A DNA stretch of 64,000 nucleotides. Source: Vibrio barjaei. Lineage in GTDB: Bacteria > Pseudomonadota > Gammaproteobacteria > Enterobacterales > Vibrionaceae. The notes under the pieces were generated by a model that was not told the DNA's origin, did no database searches, and worked only from the letters and a program-made list of their open reading frames with translations. A program made the position numbers and the translations under genes. The DNA lies in assembly GCF_001639065.2 (NCBI RefSeq), contig NZ_LQXO02000042.1, forward strand, positions 1-64,000, written 5' to 3'. How positions within the stretch are numbered: the first letter of the stretch is position 1; every line of letters starts with the position of its first letter. This document shows, piece after piece, positions 17,363-26,556 of the stretch.

Positions 17363-19159
17363 ATGTTTCAAAACTTCTTTTCGGACTACCTTGTGAAACT
17401 GCAGGAGAGCAACCAGCAATGGTGGAAAGACTTCGAGCAAGGCAAGGCAGCCGTTAATAGCCCTCTAAGTAAAGCAATGCAGGAACTCAATGCAGAGGAT
17501 ACTGCAGCTTTTATGGATAAGGCTTCACAGCAACCCGCTGCTATGTTGGACATGCAAACTAAATGGTGGACTCAACAACTAGAAATTTGGCAGCGAGTGG
17601 CACTGCAATCAAGTAAAGAAGAGGTCGTTTCTGTAGAAAAAGGCGACCGTCGATTTGAAGACGACGCGTGGAAAGAAGAAGCGTTTTATAACTTCATTAA
17701 GCAATCCTATGTTCTTTTCAGTAAGACTTATCTAGAGACCATCAACTCGGTGGAAGGTGTAGATGAGAAAATCAAAGAGCGATTGACGTTTTTCTCCCGA
17801 CAAACGTTGAATGCACTCTCACCAACGAATTTCATTGCCACCAATCCTGAGCTACTTAAATTGACAGTTGAGCAAAATGGAGAAAACTTGCTTGCTGGAC
17901 TACAGCAGTTCCAAGAGGACATCGAAGCAAGTGCAGATGTGCTGAAAATTCGTATGACGAATACTGAAGCATTCCAAATAGGAGAGCATGTTGCCAATAC
18001 AGCTGGAGATGTCATCTATCAGAATGAACTGTTTGAGCTGATTCAATATCGTCCGGTTACAGAAGTGGTCAACTCTACACCATTGCTTATCGTTCCGCCT
18101 TTCATCAATAAATACTACATCCTTGACCTACGCGAGAAAAACTCGATGGTTAAGTGGCTGCTGGAGCAGGGTCATAGTGTATTTATGATGTCGTGGCGAA
18201 ATCCTGGAGCTTCTCAAGCTAAGGTGGAGTTTGGTGATTACGTGACTAATGGTGTTGTTAAAGCAGTCTCTGCCATTGAATCCATCACCGGTAAAGATCA
18301 AATCAATGCTGCCGGATATTGTATTGGTGGTACTGTTCTCGCTTCCACTGTGGCGTACTATGCCGCCAAGCGCATGAAGAAACGGATTGTCTCAGCGTCG
18401 TTCTTTACCACGTTGCTTGATTATAGCCAACCTGGCGAAGTAGGAGCTTATATAAACGACACTATCATCAGAGCCATTGAGCTGCAAAATAACGCCATCG
18501 GGTATATGGATGGTCGCTCACTTAGTGTGACATTTAGCTTGCTTCGCGAAAACAGTCTGTATTGGAACTACTATGTCGACAATTACCTTAAGGGCAACAG
18601 CCCAGTGGATTTCGACTTGTTGTACTGGAATAGTGATAGTACTAATGTGACCGCAGCTACACATAATTTCCTACTAAGACAGCTATACCTTGAAAACAAG
18701 CTGATTCAGGATAAAGGCGTGAAAATTGGTGGCGTGTGGATAGACTTAGATAAGATACGAATCCCAAGTTACTTTATTTCCACCAAAGAGGATCATATTG
18801 CACTTTGGCAAGGAACTTATCGCGGTGCGTTGAAAATGGGTGGGAACAAAACTTTCGTATTGGGCGAGTCAGGGCATATTGCAGGCATCGTTAATCACCC
18901 CGCAAAAGAGAAGTATGGTTTCTGGACTAATTCTACTCTAGAAGAATCCGCTGAAGAGTGGATAGGGAATGCGGAACACCATAAGGGATCGTGGTGGCTA
19001 CACTGGAACGAGTGGCTCAAGCAGTTTAGCGCAGAAGAGCAAGTTGAACCGTTTTCAACAGGCAATGAAGAATATCCTGTAGTGAGCAGCGCTCCTGGTC
19101 AATACGTGTTGCAAACTTTGCCAGTGGTTGATTCCCTGCCAGATAATGAACCGACCTAA
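17363..19159 (+). CDS. phaC: Class I poly(3-hydroxyalkanoate) synthase
   Basis: A 598-residue PHA synthase that polymerises (R)-3-hydroxybutyryl-CoA on the granule surface. The lipase-like box GYCIGG holds nucleophile Cys320. The triad is completed by Asp477 (KEDHIALW) and His505 (GESGHIAGIVN). The N-terminal 200 residues form the variable region of class I enzymes, and the conserved core motif PPFINKYYILDLR precedes the catalytic domain. I chose the ATG at 17363, since an upstream in-frame ATG at 17294 would run through the terminator hairpin. The expected class I length is about 560-600. No phaE or phaR gene is present, consistent with class I. Confidence 0.95.
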   Translation: MFQNFFSDYLVKLQESNQQWWKDFEQGKAAVNSPLSKAMQELNAEDTAAFMDKASQQPAAMLDMQTKWWTQQLEIWQRVALQSSKEEVVSVEKGDRRFEDDAWKEEAFYNFIKQSYVLFSKTYLETINSVEGVDEKIKERLTFFSRQTLNALSPTNFIATNPELLKLTVEQNGENLLAGLQQFQEDIEASADVLKIRMTNTEAFQIGEHVANTAGDVIYQNELFELIQYRPVTEVVNSTPLLIVPPFINKYYILDLREKNSMVKWLLEQGHSVFMMSWRNPGASQAKVEFGDYVTNGVVKAVSAIESITGKDQINAAGYCIGGTVLASTVAYYAAKRMKKRIVSASFFTTLLDYSQPGEVGAYINDTIIRAIELQNNAIGYMDGRSLSVTFSLLRENSLYWNYYVDNYLKGNSPVDFDLLYWNSDSTNVTAATHNFLLRQLYLENKLIQDKGVKIGGVWIDLDKIRIPSYFISTKEDHIALWQGTYRGALKMGGNKTFVLGESGHIAGIVNHPAKEKYGFWTNSTLEESAEEWIGNAEHHKGSWWLHWNEWLKQFSAEEQVEPFSTGNEEYPVVSSAPGQYVLQTLPVVDSLPDNEPT

Positions 19160-19180
19160 AGTTCACATGATAATAAATGC

Positions 19181-19206
19181 AAAAGGACCGCTTGGTCCTT
19201 TTCTTC
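19181..19206 (+). terminator. Terminator of phaC
   Basis: AAAAGGACC / GGTCCTTTT stem with a GCTT loop, followed by a pyrimidine-rich tail. Confidence 0.85.
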
Positions 19207-19298
19207 TTCCAGTATCACGCCTTTTTATCCGTAACATACTTTTTTTCTGTATAAGAAGTCTTAAGATTAGACCAAGAGTTAGTTGTTGAGAGGTTGGG

Positions 19299-19907
19299 AT
19301 GGAAATAGAAACGTTAGAACAAAAAGTAAGCTATATCTACGGCCGAGAGATCGCGTTGGAGCTCGCCAAAAAATCATTTCCTAGAATGAATATCAAAATT
19401 GTCCAGGAAGCCATCATGGACACATTCATGCAAAAAGAATGGCCATTTGACCCCTCTGAAAATGAGCAATTAAAGCAACAGATGGAAGATCAGCGCAAAG
19501 AAACAGAGAAACAGCTAAAGCAGCAACAAACAGAATTTGAACAAGCTTTTTTCGAAAAAAATGGTCAGCGCGACGAAGTAACAACCCATAGCTCAGGTAT
19601 TCAGTATGAAATACTAAAAGAGGGGAATGAGCTCGTTAGTGTTTCGTCAGGAACTCAGTGTAAGGTCAGACATAAGACTTGGCTTCTAAACGGACGTCAG
19701 GTTGATAGCTCTGTACATCTGCCTGAGCCGCTAACGATTTCTTTAAGTCACGCTCCTGTCTCTTGGTTAGTCGTGCTAAAACAGATGAGGCTAGGTTCTA
19801 CGTGGCGCTTATATGTCCCAGCGCACTTAGCTTATAAAGAAGATGAACACCCTAGGATTCCAGAAGAAACTGCTGTTGTTTTCGAACTGAGTCTTGTGTC
19901 TATTTGA
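19299..19907 (+). CDS. FKBP-type peptidyl-prolyl isomerase-like protein with degenerate active site
   Basis: A 202-residue protein with the Mip/FkpA layout: an N-terminal helical FKBP_N-like part with a Gln/Glu/Lys coiled coil (about residues 60-85), then a C-terminal FKBP-like domain (about 100-202). The FKBP scaffold can be followed (SSGIQYEILKEG, LLNGRQVDSS, LKQMRLGSTWRLYVPAHLAY, IPEETAVVFELSLV). Several usual active-site positions differ: the GWxE turn is replaced by SWLVV and the Tyr before the GxLxDG strand is missing. There is no signal peptide, unlike FkpA, so the protein is probably cytoplasmic. It stands alone between two terminators. Isomerase activity is uncertain; a chaperone-type role is possible. 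Confidence 0.75.
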   Translation: MEIETLEQKVSYIYGREIALELAKKSFPRMNIKIVQEAIMDTFMQKEWPFDPSENEQLKQQMEDQRKETEKQLKQQQTEFEQAFFEKNGQRDEVTTHSSGIQYEILKEGNELVSVSSGTQCKVRHKTWLLNGRQVDSSVHLPEPLTISLSHAPVSWLVVLKQMRLGSTWRLYVPAHLAYKEDEHPRIPEETAVVFELSLVSI

Positions 19908-19935
19908 TGGTTTAGATTATTCATCTTTAAATATA

Positions 19936-19967
19936 AAAATACCCAGTATTATGTGCTGGGTATTTTT
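19936..19967 (+). terminator. Terminator of the FKBP-like gene
   Basis: AAAATACCCAG / CTGGGTATTTT stem with a 9-base loop and T tail. Confidence 0.85.
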
Positions 19968-20134
19968 ATTTCATTAAGATGGTATATTGAGATGGCGATT
20001 AGGTATTAATATTTCTTATCTGAACTTTAAAAGAACATAATATTAGTTATATCTCAATGTGTTATATTGCATGCTGTTTTGTTGATTAAATGTAGCATCA
20101 AGGTTTTTGTTAACACGCCAATCGTAACAAAGTA

Positions 20135-20150
20135 AGTGATCCAAGTCACA
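20135..20150. promoter_or_regulatory. CRP-like binding site upstream of DAACS symporter
   Basis: AGTGA-TCCAAG-TCACA matches the CRP consensus at 9 of 10 positions and lies 112 bp before the symporter gene, a plausible activating position for a carbon-source transporter. Confidence 0.6.
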
Positions 20151-20261
20151 GTGCAGAACCAGAAAACAAATTTGTAATTCTAATCGTCAGCGTCTAGCTG
20201 CTAATCTGCTCCGGCTTTTTGATGTCCCCATCTCTAAGCAATATAAAAATAAGGAGTAATT

Positions 20262-21563
20262 ATGACTAATACCAAAAAACCAATGTCACTGACTACACGA
20301 GTGATTATCGGTATGGTTGCAGGTATTTTAACGGGCTTCGCGATTCGAAGCTTGTTTGCTGAGAACGGATTTGTAGACGCATACATCGTTAATGGTTTGT
20401 TCGAAGTTGGTGGTCAAATTTTCATCGCCAGCTTGAAGATGCTTGTTGTACCTTTGGTTTTTGTATCGCTAGTTTGCGGTACGAGTTCTTTGAAGGACGT
20501 AACCACTCTAGGCCGTTTAGGTGGTAAGACTGTTCTTTTCTATGTAGCTACGACAGCTGTTGCGATCACGTTAGCTCTGACAATGGGCACTGTATTCCAG
20601 CCAGGTGCAGGTGCAGACCTAACTGCCGCTAGTTCATTTGCCGCCGCGGAAGCCCCATCTTTAGGGCAGGTCATTATTGACATGTTCCCAACTAACCCTA
20701 TTAGCGCAATGGCAGAAGGTAAAACACTACAGGTCATCGTGTTTGCTGTATTGTTCGGTATTGCGATTAGTGCCGCGGGCGAACCTGGAGAGCGAATCGC
20801 GGCTGTGTTCCGTGACCTTAACGAAGTGATCATGAAGTTGGTAGCCTTGTTAATGAACATCGCTCCTTACGGTGTGTTCTTCTTAATGGCTAAGTTATTT
20901 ACTGGTCTAGGTTTAAGCGCGATCTTTAACCTTGCAGAGTACTTCTTCGTTCTAACGGCCACATTACTATTGCACGGCTTGGTGACGTACAGTGTCATGC
21001 TTAAGTCATTTACAGGTTTAAGTCCTGTTACGTTCTTGAAGAAGATGGAAGACGCCGTCATGTTCGCGTTTTCTACCGCATCATCCAACGCAACCATTCC
21101 TGTTACAATGGAAACAGCTCAAAATCGTCTTGGTGTCGATAACAAAGTATCGTCCTTTACTATTCCACTGGGCGCAACCATCAATATGGATGGTACTGCA
21201 ATCATGCAGGGTGTTGCGACTGCGTTTATTGCTCAGGCGTTCAATATTGATTTAACTATGGGTGATTACCTGACGGTTATCCTGACAGCTACCCTTGCTT
21301 CAATTGGTACTGCGGGCGTTCCTGGTGTTGGTCTTATCATGTTGGCAATGGTACTAAACCAAGTAGGTCTACCTTTAGAAGGTATTGCATTAATCATGGG
21401 TGTTGACCGCTTATTAGATATGATTCGTACTGCCGTTAACATTACAGGTGACAGTGCAGTTACTTGTATTGTTGCCAAATCGGAAGGTGCATTGAATATT
21501 GATAAGTTCAACGATCCTGCTGCTGGTGAAAGCGAAGAAAAGGTTGAACTAGTTCGAAGCTAA
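20262..21563 (+). CDS. Dicarboxylate/amino acid:cation symporter (DAACS/GltP family)
   Basis: A 433-residue inner-membrane symporter that takes up glutamate, aspartate or C4-dicarboxylates with Na or H ions. The family signatures are present: SSNATIPVT (HP1 serine-rich loop), GATINMDGT (TM7), the HP2 region ASIGTAGVPG, and VDRLLDMIRTAVNITGD in TM8, which holds the conserved Asp, Arg and Asn of the binding site. AAGGAG stands ahead of the ATG. It is monocistronic, with a CRP-like site upstream and a shared terminator downstream. The exact substrate cannot be read from the sequence; Arg in TM8 favours an acidic substrate. Confidence 0.92.
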   Translation: MTNTKKPMSLTTRVIIGMVAGILTGFAIRSLFAENGFVDAYIVNGLFEVGGQIFIASLKMLVVPLVFVSLVCGTSSLKDVTTLGRLGGKTVLFYVATTAVAITLALTMGTVFQPGAGADLTAASSFAAAEAPSLGQVIIDMFPTNPISAMAEGKTLQVIVFAVLFGIAISAAGEPGERIAAVFRDLNEVIMKLVALLMNIAPYGVFFLMAKLFTGLGLSAIFNLAEYFFVLTATLLLHGLVTYSVMLKSFTGLSPVTFLKKMEDAVMFAFSTASSNATIPVTMETAQNRLGVDNKVSSFTIPLGATINMDGTAIMQGVATAFIAQAFNIDLTMGDYLTVILTATLASIGTAGVPGVGLIMLAMVLNQVGLPLEGIALIMGVDRLLDMIRTAVNITGDSAVTCIVAKSEGALNIDKFNDPAAGESEEKVELVRS

Positions 21564-21581
21564 TTCAACGAAAGATAACAA

Positions 21582-21620
21582 AAAGGGGCTAATGATATTT
21601 CATTAGCCCCTTTCTTTTTT
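21582..21620. terminator. Bidirectional terminator between symporter and export operon
   Basis: A perfect 14-bp stem AAAGGGGCTAATGA / TCATTAGCCCCTTT with a TATT loop. T tracts follow on both strands, serving both convergent units. Confidence 0.92.
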
Positions 21621-21629
21621 ATCCTCTAG

Positions 21630-22769
21630 TTACCCAGCATTGCTAGCTCTATATCTCTTGAAGCTATATACAGCAAGACTTCCCCAAGCGAAAGCTTGAA
21701 TCCAAAGTTGCGTCCATGCTCCACGTATTTGAGACCAATCGGCCCCCATTTGATTTAGCTTCAAAAAGCCATTAATCGCAGCTTGAGTCGGGAAGATTGC
21801 TGCAAACCATTTCATTGGCTCTGGGAGCATTTCAGTTGGCCATATAAAGCCAGCGGAAAAGATCAGAGGCATTGAGCTTAGCAGAACAACAACCGTCACT
21901 AGTTCTCTTCGCGGTGTTATGGCACCCAAGAATATGCCAATAAAACACGAGGTAAGTAAAAACGGCAACATTAGAGTCAGCAATTCGACGGGTTGAGCAA
22001 GTTTGCTGATGCCATACATCTCAAAGCTAGCACCGAAATAATACATACCAAGTAGGTAGTAGATAAGCGTAAGTACAATGCTGCGAACAGCCACAACAGA
22101 TAACACTGATTGCGAACGCCAGTAACCTTTACCCTGACGTTGCGTGCCACCAACCAAACCGGACGCCATTGCGAGAGTTTGTTGAAGGATTAATACAAAG
22201 ACTGCTGGCACAACATAGTCTACATATCCCATTCGAGGGTTAAAGGTGGGCTTGGTGTTAAGCTGAGTCGCGGCATACTGTTTGCTTGCCAGTTCCAGAG
22301 GTACACCATCGATGAGCAATTTGGTTACTTTGGCTTTTGCTGCCAATGTTCCGCCAGCTTGCGCTAGACCCTCAACCACGGTTCCATAAACCAAAAACAA
22401 AGCGGCATCGCCGGCGTAGGCAAGTACTGGACTTTTTCCTAGCATAAGGTTTTTGTAGAAATGCTCAGGAATCACCAAAATACCTGACACTTCCCCATTC
22501 AAAAAAGCTTCCTTCGCAGCAGCAATAGTGTGGTCTCGCTGTACCACTTTCACATTTGGTGTAGCGTCGACCATCCGTTCCAATTGAAAACTGGTTTGAC
22601 TGAGATCTAAGTTGACTACGGAGATTGGTTGTTCTCTTGGCGTTTGCTGAGTGTAGGGAAGAGGGTATAAGAACGAATAGAAAATCACACCACCAAATAC
22701 TGTCAGTACTACTACCGGATTGGTGAGAATGGCTTTGAGTTCGAGTTTTACATGTTCTAACAGCGTCAT
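21630..22769 (-). CDS. ABC-2 type permease (YhhJ/YbhR-like), second of a pair
   Basis: A 379-residue inner-membrane protein of the ABC2_membrane_3 type: an N-terminal TM (about 18-38), a large periplasmic domain (about 40-190) with the family feature ISVVNLDLSQ, then five TM segments. It belongs to the four-gene minus-strand operon tolC-hlyD-permease-permease and overlaps the previous gene by 4 bp (ATGA). Such permeases normally pair with a cytoplasmic ATPase, as in YbhFSR or RbbA-YhhJ. No ATPase is encoded in this operon or elsewhere near it. Substrate unknown; drug or lipid-type export is the usual guess for the family. Confidence 0.85.
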   Translation of the reverse strand: MTLLEHVKLELKAILTNPVVVLTVFGGVIFYSFLYPLPYTQQTPREQPISVVNLDLSQTSFQLERMVDATPNVKVVQRDHTIAAAKEAFLNGEVSGILVIPEHFYKNLMLGKSPVLAYAGDAALFLVYGTVVEGLAQAGGTLAAKAKVTKLLIDGVPLELASKQYAATQLNTKPTFNPRMGYVDYVVPAVFVLILQQTLAMASGLVGGTQRQGKGYWRSQSVLSVVAVRSIVLTLIYYLLGMYYFGASFEMYGISKLAQPVELLTLMLPFLLTSCFIGIFLGAITPRRELVTVVVLLSSMPLIFSAGFIWPTEMLPEPMKWFAAIFPTQAAINGFLKLNQMGADWSQIRGAWTQLWIQAFAWGSLAVYSFKRYRASNAG

Positions 22770-23950
22770 GCTACTAACTCCTTACTCATATGTTTTTTAA
22801 TTAATACAGACGTTACTACCAATGGGATGATGTAGCCTAACATTGGTACTAGGTGAGAAAGCGACTGAAGTGGAGTGACGCCGTAACTTGCTTGACTTAC
22901 TTGAACTTCAATGTAATGACTGATTGGTAATAACTCACGCCAGAACAACGCGAGGGGATTCATGTCTGTCGCCGGAAAAGTAATTCCCATAAATGCAAAA
23001 CTTGGTGCGGTAAATGCGCCAGCAAAACTCATTGCACGTGCAGCATCGCAAGTTAAGAAAAAAAACAGCGCCGCCATTATCATGCAGGTGACCGTTGTAA
23101 CGATCTGCGCAAAGAAGAGCACCAGCCAACTGCCTTCCATAGGCCATCCAATTAAGTCGTAAAACCAAACTAAAAAGAAAGTACCTTGCAACAAGAACCA
23201 GAGGAAATAGGGGAACAAGGTTTGTACTAATCGGGAGATTGGTTTCTCTTGCCCTAACCAAGGAGCGAGTCCGGAGATTCGATAGTTTGCACTCAACACT
23301 AGTACAGTGAACGACACAATAGCGATTTGCCAAATTGCTGGAACGATAGCACTCACTAGGAACTGAGCATAGTTAGTGCCTTTATTGAATAGTGGTGTTA
23401 TCTGGGTTCTTACGTTGACCGCTTTACCCATTGCAGCAGCGCCTGTTGTGTCGCCTTTTGCTAGAGCTTTGACGACTTCAACTTGAGCATTAAAGGTACC
23501 TTGCGCTTGTAGAGCCGCAGAATTGATCAAACGTCCAACGAGTATGTACTGACTGTTATAGAACAAGGTCACTTCTGGACGTAGTGATTTCACGACGGCT
23601 TTATCAAAACCATGCGGAATCGTCAGAATCGCGTAGATGTCACCTTCAATAAGAGCGTCCCGAGCTTGGCCAATATCATCGTACTGATGATCTACACTCA
23701 TCATTGAAGTGGCATCGTAGTTTCGAATTAGCTTTTGCGACAACTGACTTTTACTCAGGTCTACAACACCAATCGGTAAGTTGCTGGCGATCCCTTGAGA
23801 GAAAATCCAATAAATCAAAAGGCATAGAATCATCGGTACCCAAGTTAGGCAAGATAATAGCCATTTATCGTGACGTAGAATTTGCCATTGACTGTGAAAC
23901 TGACTTTTCGCGAGCTTTCGTTTAGCTAACGTTGGAAAAGAGTGAGGCAT
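22766..23950 (-). CDS. ABC-2 type permease, first of a pair
   Basis: A 394-residue inner-membrane protein of the same family as its downstream neighbour. It has an N-terminal TM (about 34-54), a periplasmic domain with IGVVDLSKSQLSQKLIRNYDAT and the DIYAILTIPHGF element, and a C-terminal bundle of five or six TM segments with TFPATDMNPLALFWRELLPISHYIEV near the end. AGGAAG precedes the ATG. The two permeases probably form a heterodimer fed by the HlyD and TolC partners upstream. There is no nucleotide-binding domain in the protein. Confidence 0.85.
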   Translation of the reverse strand: MPHSFPTLAKRKLAKSQFHSQWQILRHDKWLLSCLTWVPMILCLLIYWIFSQGIASNLPIGVVDLSKSQLSQKLIRNYDATSMMSVDHQYDDIGQARDALIEGDIYAILTIPHGFDKAVVKSLRPEVTLFYNSQYILVGRLINSAALQAQGTFNAQVEVVKALAKGDTTGAAAMGKAVNVRTQITPLFNKGTNYAQFLVSAIVPAIWQIAIVSFTVLVLSANYRISGLAPWLGQEKPISRLVQTLFPYFLWFLLQGTFFLVWFYDLIGWPMEGSWLVLFFAQIVTTVTCMIMAALFFFLTCDAARAMSFAGAFTAPSFAFMGITFPATDMNPLALFWRELLPISHYIEVQVSQASYGVTPLQSLSHLVPMLGYIIPLVVTSVLIKKHMSKELVA

Positions 23951-23959
23951 AATGGCTTC

Positions 23960-24934
23960 CTACATTTCTACCACTAAGCTCATACCCATACGAAGCGGTA
24001 CATCTTTATCTACTGGACGAGCTTCAACTTCAAAAGTCCGAAGATCGAAACCTTGGGTTGCATCAGTTGAGCGCCATGTAGCAAAGTCACCCATTACAGC
24101 AACGTGGAACACTTTAAAGGTAATGGTTTCATCAAGTGCAGGTAAGTAAGCGTTAAATTCTTTACCTTTCTCGAACTGGCTTAAAAGATCTTCACGTACA
24201 TTCAGTACGGCCCATGTGTCTTTGGTATCAATAACCGTAACAACAGGGAAGCCTTGAGGCGCTAGTTCACCGCTGTGCAGCAATACTTGCGAAACTTCAC
24301 CATCAAACCAAGAATGGATTTTAGTGTCAGCTGCATAAGCTTCAACTTCGGCTACCGCACCTTCCGCCATTCGAGCTTTTTCTGCCGCCGCTAATTTTGT
24401 TTCAGAACGCGCCCCTTCTTTGGTCATCTGGTACATCTGAAATGCTGCGCTTTCAGTGTATTTGGCCGCTTGCCATTGAGTCATGGCTTCATCACGTTTC
24501 TGCTCAGCTACCACACCATCTTTATATAGGTTGTTAACTCTTAGATACGTTTTCTCAAGTAATGCAGCAGCGGCTTTTGCTTTGCGCCATTGGTCTTCTG
24601 CAGCTTGAATCTGTTGTTTACGAGCGCCTGTTTCTGCCTCTTTGGCAAGCGCTCCCGCCGCTTTTTGTCCGGCTACGGCTTGCTCAAGTTTGGCTTCGAT
24701 TTCTGGGCTGTGGATGGTGAAAATGAGTTGGCCTTCGGCTACTTCGTCACCTTTTCGCACCAATACTTCGTCAATACGGCCTGGTACTTTTGATGAAATG
24801 CTATATTGCTGAGACTCGATTTGCCCTTGAAGACGAAATGGAGGTGTTTGATAGGCATCATAGAACTTGTATCCAACCCAACCAATAATCGCAATCGTAC
24901 TTAATGTCAGTAAAGTAGGTTTTACCTTGTTCAT
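23960..24934 (-). CDS. HlyD-family periplasmic adaptor of an export pump
   Basis: A 324-residue membrane fusion protein with an N-terminal membrane anchor (about residues 7-25), lipoyl half motifs around a coiled-coil hairpin (about 70-200), and a beta-barrel region (AVLNVREDLLSQFEKGKEF). It resembles the YhiI/YbhG group that works with ABC-2 permeases. It overlaps the tolC-like gene by 4 bp and lies 9 bp before the first permease gene, a tight operon. Role: bridging the two permeases with the outer-membrane channel encoded just upstream. Confidence 0.9.
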   Translation of the reverse strand: MNKVKPTLLTLSTIAIIGWVGYKFYDAYQTPPFRLQGQIESQQYSISSKVPGRIDEVLVRKGDEVAEGQLIFTIHSPEIEAKLEQAVAGQKAAGALAKEAETGARKQQIQAAEDQWRKAKAAAALLEKTYLRVNNLYKDGVVAEQKRDEAMTQWQAAKYTESAAFQMYQMTKEGARSETKLAAAEKARMAEGAVAEVEAYAADTKIHSWFDGEVSQVLLHSGELAPQGFPVVTVIDTKDTWAVLNVREDLLSQFEKGKEFNAYLPALDETITFKVFHVAVMGDFATWRSTDATQGFDLRTFEVEARPVDKDVPLRMGMSLVVEM

Positions 24935-26352
24935 GATGCATCCTTCGTTCTTAGTTGAGCTGGGGTAATAGCGTTGTATTTATACGTAGAAAAGTTGTTC
25001 ATCTCGCTAGAAAGAGCGAGTAATTTATTTAGTGACAGTAAGTACTGGAAGCTTGCGGCGTCTTGCTGGGTCTTAACGCTGGCAAGATAAAGTTCAGCAT
25101 CGACCACATCGAGAGAGCGACCTAATCCTTGAGAAAAGGCCTTTTGGCGCAGCTTGAGGTTCTCCTCTGCAAGTTGAATACTGGTATTCAACCCTTGCAC
25201 TTCATCGAGTGCTTGCTGCGCTTCCAAGTAAGTTTTCTCAACTAAGACACTTAAGTCTTGTTTCGCTTGTTTCTTTAAAAATTGTACTTGAGATACCGCA
25301 CTGTTAGCCGCTTTCATTTGCTCACTGCGACCTGTGTTCTCAAGGAGTGGAACACTTACACCAATACCAACTAACCAATCTGGCTTCAGCTGTCCGGCCA
25401 ATGAATCGCCGTGATACAGGCTATAGTCACCGTAGGCGTATACTTCTGGGAAATATTTACCTTTCTCTGCCTTCATCAAGCTACTTGCTTGTTTCTCTTT
25501 CGCATCAAGAATGGAAAGACCAGGGTAGGTGTCTAGGGTTTGATCGACGAAAGCATCCAGAGGTGGCAGGTTTTCGTTGATAAAAAGCTGGTCACGAGGC
25601 TCAACGGTTTCAGATTGCCCTAAAACTTGGGTAAGGGCAGCTTCTGCGATATCCAGACCGTGCTGTGCTTTTTTACGCTCCACCACCGCTTTCGCTAATG
25701 ATGCTTCTGCTTGAAGGCGCTCAACTCGAGCAATTTGTCCTTGTTCTTCAAGTTTAATAGCGAAGTCTCGGTGCTTGGTTAGCCCTTTTTCTGCCGCCAT
25801 TCTGGTATCAACGACATTGCGTGCAAGCACCACACTAAAATAGTACTTACTTAGATCTTCGTATCTAGCTTGAACTTCCATTGCAAGCTGGCTTTGAGCT
25901 TCTTCTTTTTTACCCTCAGCAGCTGTTTGAGCCGCCGTGATTCGACCGCCCGTAAAAATCGGCCAAACCGCTCGGATTGAAGAGGTGAAAATGTCTTGGT
26001 TTTCAATAGTGGAAGTAACACCTCCTAAGATTTGGTTGAGAGCCTGTCCAAGAGCAGGAGGAAGTGCAGGACCACCACTGAGGCTATCAGCAAACTGAGA
26101 CCCATTTAGAGTGACATCTTGATCCAATCTAGTGTAGTTAGCACCAACCGTGACCTTAGGTAGGTTTAAGCTACTGCTTGCGTCTTGTAAGTGCCCATAT
26201 CGTTCTACGTTAGCTCGTTGTGCGGCTAGAGAATTATTGTTTTGTTGAAGCAATTGCCAGGCTTCATCAAAGGAGACTTCGGCAGAGTAACCGCCGAAAG
26301 AAAGCGTTCCTAGCAATGCGCCCACAACCAGCGGTAGGGACCTTATCTTCAT
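24931..26352 (-). CDS. TolC-family outer-membrane channel protein
   Basis: A 473-residue outer-membrane efflux protein. A signal peptide (cleavage after GGYSA, about residue 23) is followed by two OEP repeats with long Ala/Gln/Glu-rich helices. FTSSIRAVWPIFTGGRI and VGIGVSVPLLENTGR are the beta-strand hairpins typical of TolC homologues. It is the first gene of the four-gene export operon. GGAGC precedes the ATG. A 7-bp-arm palindrome lies about 30-50 bp upstream and may be an operator. Having its own channel suggests a dedicated export system that does not use the general TolC. Confidence 0.92.
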   Translation of the reverse strand: MKIRSLPLVVGALLGTLSFGGYSAEVSFDEAWQLLQQNNNSLAAQRANVERYGHLQDASSSLNLPKVTVGANYTRLDQDVTLNGSQFADSLSGGPALPPALGQALNQILGGVTSTIENQDIFTSSIRAVWPIFTGGRITAAQTAAEGKKEEAQSQLAMEVQARYEDLSKYYFSVVLARNVVDTRMAAEKGLTKHRDFAIKLEEQGQIARVERLQAEASLAKAVVERKKAQHGLDIAEAALTQVLGQSETVEPRDQLFINENLPPLDAFVDQTLDTYPGLSILDAKEKQASSLMKAEKGKYFPEVYAYGDYSLYHGDSLAGQLKPDWLVGIGVSVPLLENTGRSEQMKAANSAVSQVQFLKKQAKQDLSVLVEKTYLEAQQALDEVQGLNTSIQLAEENLKLRQKAFSQGLGRSLDVVDAELYLASVKTQQDAASFQYLLSLNKLLALSSEMNNFSTYKYNAITPAQLRTKDAS

Positions 26353-26382
26353 GTTTGCTCCAAAACAGATGTTAATAAATTG

Positions 26383-26402
26383 ATTAGAGTATATGCTCTA
26401 AT
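26383..26402. promoter_or_regulatory. Palindromic operator candidate upstream of the tolC-hlyD export operon
   Basis: ATTAGAG-TATATG-CTCTAAT, a perfect 7-bp inverted repeat with a 6-bp centre, 31-50 bp before the tolC-type start codon. The size fits a TetR- or MarR-type site. No such regulator gene is adjacent. Confidence 0.5.
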
Positions 26403-26505
26403 AAAATGGTGTGCAATAACCTAACTATAGATGTTTTTTCGTGTGCTATGCGGTTAAGTATCTGTTATTTAGAAGCTAAACGATATATTTTCATGACTGA
26501 TAATA

Positions 26506-26542
26506 AAAAAAGCAACTTCACATTACGTGCTGTTGCTTTTTT
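26506..26542. terminator. Terminator hairpin downstream of the 79-residue gene
   Basis: AAAAAAGCAAC / GTTGCTTTTTT, an 11-bp stem with a 15-base loop. On the minus strand it ends in a T run directly behind the small gene at 26557-26796. Confidence 0.7.
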
Positions 26543-26556
26543 AAAATCAAACGACC

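Larger units (their letters stand above)
19908..20261. other. Intergenic region upstream of the DAACS symporter
   Basis: Holds a terminator at 19936-19967 and a CRP-like site at 20135-20150, both listed separately. The rest is AT-rich without a gene. Confidence 0.55.

Noticed and set aside
22935..23333. Minus-strand ORF of 132 codons within the first ABC-2 permease gene
   Set aside because: Alternative frame of the same strand within an intact permease gene, no ribosome-binding site.
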